Assembly (NCBI RefSeq): GCF_003989735.1
Contig: NZ_RZGQ01000001.1
Location: 27,105-91,104, forward strand
Reading direction: 5' to 3'
DNA: 64,000 nt
DNA from: Legionella sp. km772
GTDB taxonomy: Bacteria; Pseudomonadota; Gammaproteobacteria; Legionellales; Legionellaceae
In this document: positions 61,646 through 64,000 of the stretch, in pieces
Numbering within the stretch: position 1 is the first letter of the stretch
Layout: each line of letters starts with the position of its first letter
Notes under the pieces: model-generated
Seen by the model: only the letters and a program-made list of their open reading frames with translations
Told to the model about the DNA's origin: nothing
The model's database searches: none
Made by a program: the position numbers and the translations under genes

Positions 61646-62332
61646 ATGAACAAGGATATAGTACTCATTCCTGGAGCATTGGCAACTCCAAAGCTCTGGA
61701 AGCAACAAGAACTTTTTCTTCAGCAGGACAAAAAATTAAGGTACGTTGATGTGCTTGACAGCGATTCTATTGAAGAAATAGCTAATCGTTTCATTCCACA
61801 TGCCCCTAAAAAATTTACTTTAATTGGATTTTCGATGGGGGGTTATATTGCCCTTGAATTGTACCGGCATATTCCAAATAGCATAGAGAAACTTGTTTTA
61901 ATTAATTCTGCGGCCAAATTAGTATCTGAAAAAGGTCGATTAGAGCGTGAACGCTCACTTGATTTAATGAGTAAAGGAAAATTTGATTTCTTAATCAAGC
62001 TTATCTTTAAAAATTCAATTTTTGATAAACAAAAGCATAAGGAGCTATTGCCTCTAGCCCAAGAAATGGCAATGGAGGTTGGGGTTGAGAATTATAAAAA
62101 TCAACTCAACGCCATTTTAAATAAACCAAATCATTCAACTTTATTACCTTTAATTGAATGTCCGACACTATTAATAGCCAGTAAAGAGGATAATGTCATG
62201 CCTCCTGAGCGTTCAGAGCATATGGCAAAGAATATAAAACACTCCAAACTCATTTATATTGAGCAATGTGGCCACATGGCTATGTTGGAGCAACCGGAAA
62301 AAATGAACCAAATATTAAACGATTGGCTGTAA
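61646..62332 (+). CDS. Alpha/beta hydrolase
   Basis: 228 residues. GFSMGGYIALELY gives the nucleophile Ser elbow, EDNVMPPE a catalytic acid region, and EQCGHMAMLEQP the catalytic His. No signal peptide, so cytosolic. Divergent from the diamine-type GNAT gene by 42 bases. The final 67 bases overlap an upstream extension of the LuxR frame, but the chosen LuxR start lies outside it. Confidence 0.85.
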   Translation: MNKDIVLIPGALATPKLWKQQELFLQQDKKLRYVDVLDSDSIEEIANRFIPHAPKKFTLIGFSMGGYIALELYRHIPNSIEKLVLINSAAKLVSEKGRLERERSLDLMSKGKFDFLIKLIFKNSIFDKQKHKELLPLAQEMAMEVGVENYKNQLNAILNKPNHSTLLPLIECPTLLIASKEDNVMPPERSEHMAKNIKHSKLIYIEQCGHMAMLEQPEKMNQILNDWL

Positions 62333-62358
62333 GTACTACTGCTGTTACAGGTGTAGCA

Positions 62359-63162
62359 ATGCATAGCGTTGATGAAGATGGAACTATTTGTGTTAACTTA
62401 AATGATTATAATGAGTTATCAGACTCAATTCGGTTTCGTGCTAAAATTGATCACTTAACTGAGAAATTAAATTGCCCAAAAGAAATATCTAATTTTTCCA
62501 TTTCAATGCTTTTTCACGGCGGTCAACGATATTACATTTCCAATCTATATCTTTGGGCTATTCCGTATAGAACTGAAGGATTGTATCGTGGAGATGTTGA
62601 TCACGACCGCAGTATTTATAATGGCAAAGAGTTTTTTATTCAGCGAGATATAAAGTATGATGCGATGCAAATTCCCATTATTCAAATATTGGAAGCCCGT
62701 TACAGATTAAGCACCACATTCGCTATGATTCGTCAATGCGATGAATGTGATTTAATTGTAGAGGCTTATCATTCTGAAAAAATAGCAGATCCCCAAAAGC
62801 TTTACTACCAAGTCAGAGATCCGTTTGAACAATTTATATGCCTTTTTTTGGATGCGATGTTGCCTGAAATAAAAACGGCTCTACCAAATCAAAAATGGTT
62901 AGCGCTGTTTAATGATCAAGAGTTCAGAAACAATGTAATTATGCGAAAAGCAGTTAAAAAAACACTATCCCAACTCACACCAAGAGAACTGCAATGCTTA
63001 ACTATGATTTCCAAGGGTATGACTATAAAAAAAATCTCTGAATATCTCCATCTATCCAGTGAAACAGTAAATACCCATGCCAAATCAATACGAACTAAAA
63101 TGAACTGCGCTAATATTACCGAAGCGGTCTCAAAAGCATTTCGTTTAGGACTATTATCGTAA
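62359..63162 (+). CDS. LuxR-type HTH transcriptional regulator
   Basis: 267 residues from the ATG at 62359 (AGGTG upstream), 26 bases after the hydrolase. The C-terminal LuxR HTH is clear: LTPRELQCLTMISKGMTIKKISEYLHLSSETVNTHAKSIRTKM. The N-terminal part (about 1-190) is not an obvious autoinducer-binding or receiver domain. A regulator of the hydrolase or of island genes is likely. Confidence 0.85.
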   Translation: MHSVDEDGTICVNLNDYNELSDSIRFRAKIDHLTEKLNCPKEISNFSISMLFHGGQRYYISNLYLWAIPYRTEGLYRGDVDHDRSIYNGKEFFIQRDIKYDAMQIPIIQILEARYRLSTTFAMIRQCDECDLIVEAYHSEKIADPQKLYYQVRDPFEQFICLFLDAMLPEIKTALPNQKWLALFNDQEFRNNVIMRKAVKKTLSQLTPRELQCLTMISKGMTIKKISEYLHLSSETVNTHAKSIRTKMNCANITEAVSKAFRLGLLS

Positions 63163-63245
63163 AATACCCAAATTTGGGGATAGGATATCTTGCTGAACAT
63201 TTTATACTCCATCATGTTGTCATAATATTTACACGGAGTTGTAAC

Positions 63246-63485
63246 ATGGGATGTATTTTAGAATTTAACGATGGCTTTCGATTTGATTTTGCTCAAAATA
63301 AATGTAAGCAGAAACTATGGATTGATATTTTACTACGATTTAGCAAGTCAAATATCGAACATTTAGCACACATTCTTGACGTGCCAGTTAAAACGTTAGT
63401 TCAAGTTCACCAGGGAAAATCTTACCTAGAAGATGAAGCAGCTAAATGTTTGGGTCAGTTGTTCTTAGTCACATTTTGTGACTAA
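63246..63485 (+). CDS. Small HTH-like protein
   Basis: 79 residues from the ATG at 63246 (CGGAG site). FRFDFAQNKCKQKLWIDILLRF, then SNIEHLAHILDVPVKTLVQVHQGKSYL resembles an HTH, with a hydrophobic end FLVTFCD. No family recognised. The stop codon lies inside a perfect hairpin. Confidence 0.55.
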   Translation: MGCILEFNDGFRFDFAQNKCKQKLWIDILLRFSKSNIEHLAHILDVPVKTLVQVHQGKSYLEDEAAKCLGQLFLVTFCD

Positions 63486-63486
63486 G
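63464..63486. terminator. Perfect 10-bp hairpin spanning the stop codon
   Basis: CTTAGTCACA and TGTGACTAAG flank a three-base TTT loop. The stop TAA of the small HTH-like gene (63483-63485) is inside the right arm. It lacks a clear downstream T-run, so it may be an RNA-stabilising or attenuating hairpin rather than a strong terminator. Confidence 0.4.
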
Positions 63487-63666
63487 AATTATCCTGAAAT
63501 GCTGCTTAAAACCTTTATCGTTTAAATTTAAGAAAATGAACTTATTTTTTACAGGGGATGTTGTTCCAATATTTAACTAATTAAGTACTGTGCTCTCATT
63601 GCACTTAGTAAAAATTATTAAGCAGCTATGATAAAATCCTTGCTTACTTAAAATAGTTTTATACAC

Positions 63667-63987
63667 ATGATGCATGTACAAAATAGCTCTCAGCTTAGAC
63701 CAAATATTAAAAGGATCATGATTATCGGCAGACCTGGGAGTGGAAAGTCAACTTTCTCTGTTCAGCTGCAAAAGAAATTGAATCTCCCGTTATTTCATTT
63801 GGATAAATATTTTTTTGAAAAAAACTGGGTCGAACGTGATTATCAAGAATTTTTATCCTCACAAAAGGAAATGATTTCCTTAGCTAGGTCCGGGGATCTG
63901 GAACAAAATTCAGGAAAAATAAGAGCTATTCCCGGTTTGTTAGTTCATTCACCTTACTCTCAGAATGGCTTATCCACAAGTCCATAG
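63667..63987 (+). pseudogene. Truncated P-loop NTPase/adenylate-kinase-like gene
   Basis: 106 codons from the ATG at 63667. The first about 70 residues are a typical AAA/topology-modulation kinase start: IMIIGRPGSGKSTFSVQL, then LPLFHLDKYFFEKNWVERDYQEFL. After about residue 75 the sequence (RSGDLEQNSGKIRAIPG) no longer fits the family, where a D-G-N/Trp motif would follow, and a stop is at 63985. It looks truncated by rearrangement, close to the window edge. Confidence 0.6.
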
Positions 63988-64000
63988 GCCAGGAGAGCTT

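Overview
The window looks like accessory DNA from a Legionella (gammaproteobacterial) chromosome. Evidence for this is the AT-rich sequence, the prpA-like/lvrA/lvrB/csrA-like gene set in front of a P-type (trb/tra) conjugation system, which is characteristic of Legionella mobile islands, and a dense cargo of small-molecule-modifying enzymes. The species is not determined. I recognise no rRNA, complete tRNA, CRISPR array or transposase.

Layout. (A) 1-26980 is the right part of one island. It carries a CsaA-like protein, a class A beta-lactamase, a TipAS-type MerR regulator, a minus-strand operon (SDR, ABC exporter, GNAT, a triple fusion, a double GNAT), and a divergent plus-strand operon of 12 genes that starts with a MarR regulator and holds acetyltransferases, phosphotransferases, methyltransferases, a Nudix hydrolase and a P-loop NTPase. 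An APH(6)-like kinase, a decayed GNAT gene, an S41 peptidase, an AbiEi/AbiEii toxin-antitoxin pair with inverted-repeat operators, a stand-alone GGQ release-factor-like protein and a large uncharacterised helical protein follow. The region ends in a 46-bp tRNA 3'-end copy (att1, 26935-26980).

(B) 26981-56857 is an apparently complete integrative and conjugative element of about 30 kb. It has a tyrosine integrase, an excisionase-like protein, two S24-type repressors, a cargo trio (queuosine-precursor-type transporter, unknown protein, methyltransferase), lvrA-lvrB-csrA-like, trbBCDEFGHIJKL, traG and traF. A reverse-strand relaxase traI plus traJ follows, then an IncP-like oriT, traKLM, a YhcG/DUF1016 nuclease and a cargo end (GNAT, ABC exporter, GNAT, release-factor-like). 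It ends in an identical 46-bp copy (att2, 56812-56857).

(C) 56858-64000 is the start of a third island: a second integrase and AlpA-like regulator, a broken YhcG gene, a GNAT, an MFS transporter coupled to a diamine-acetyltransferase-like GNAT, an alpha/beta hydrolase, a LuxR-type regulator, a small HTH-like protein and a truncated P-loop gene.

Reading. The tRNA 3' end has served repeatedly as an attachment site, giving tandem islands of the form [att-int-cargo]. Islands A and B share a right-end module (a GNAT, a release-factor-like gene and colinear terminal DNA), so it was exchanged or duplicated. In B the trb/tra genes supply the mating pore, TraG couples it to a TraI/TraJ/TraK relaxosome at oriT, and PrpA-like and CsrA-like proteins probably control transfer. 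The cargo is dominated by enzymes that acetylate, phosphorylate, methylate or export small molecules. Substrates cannot be read from sequence alone.
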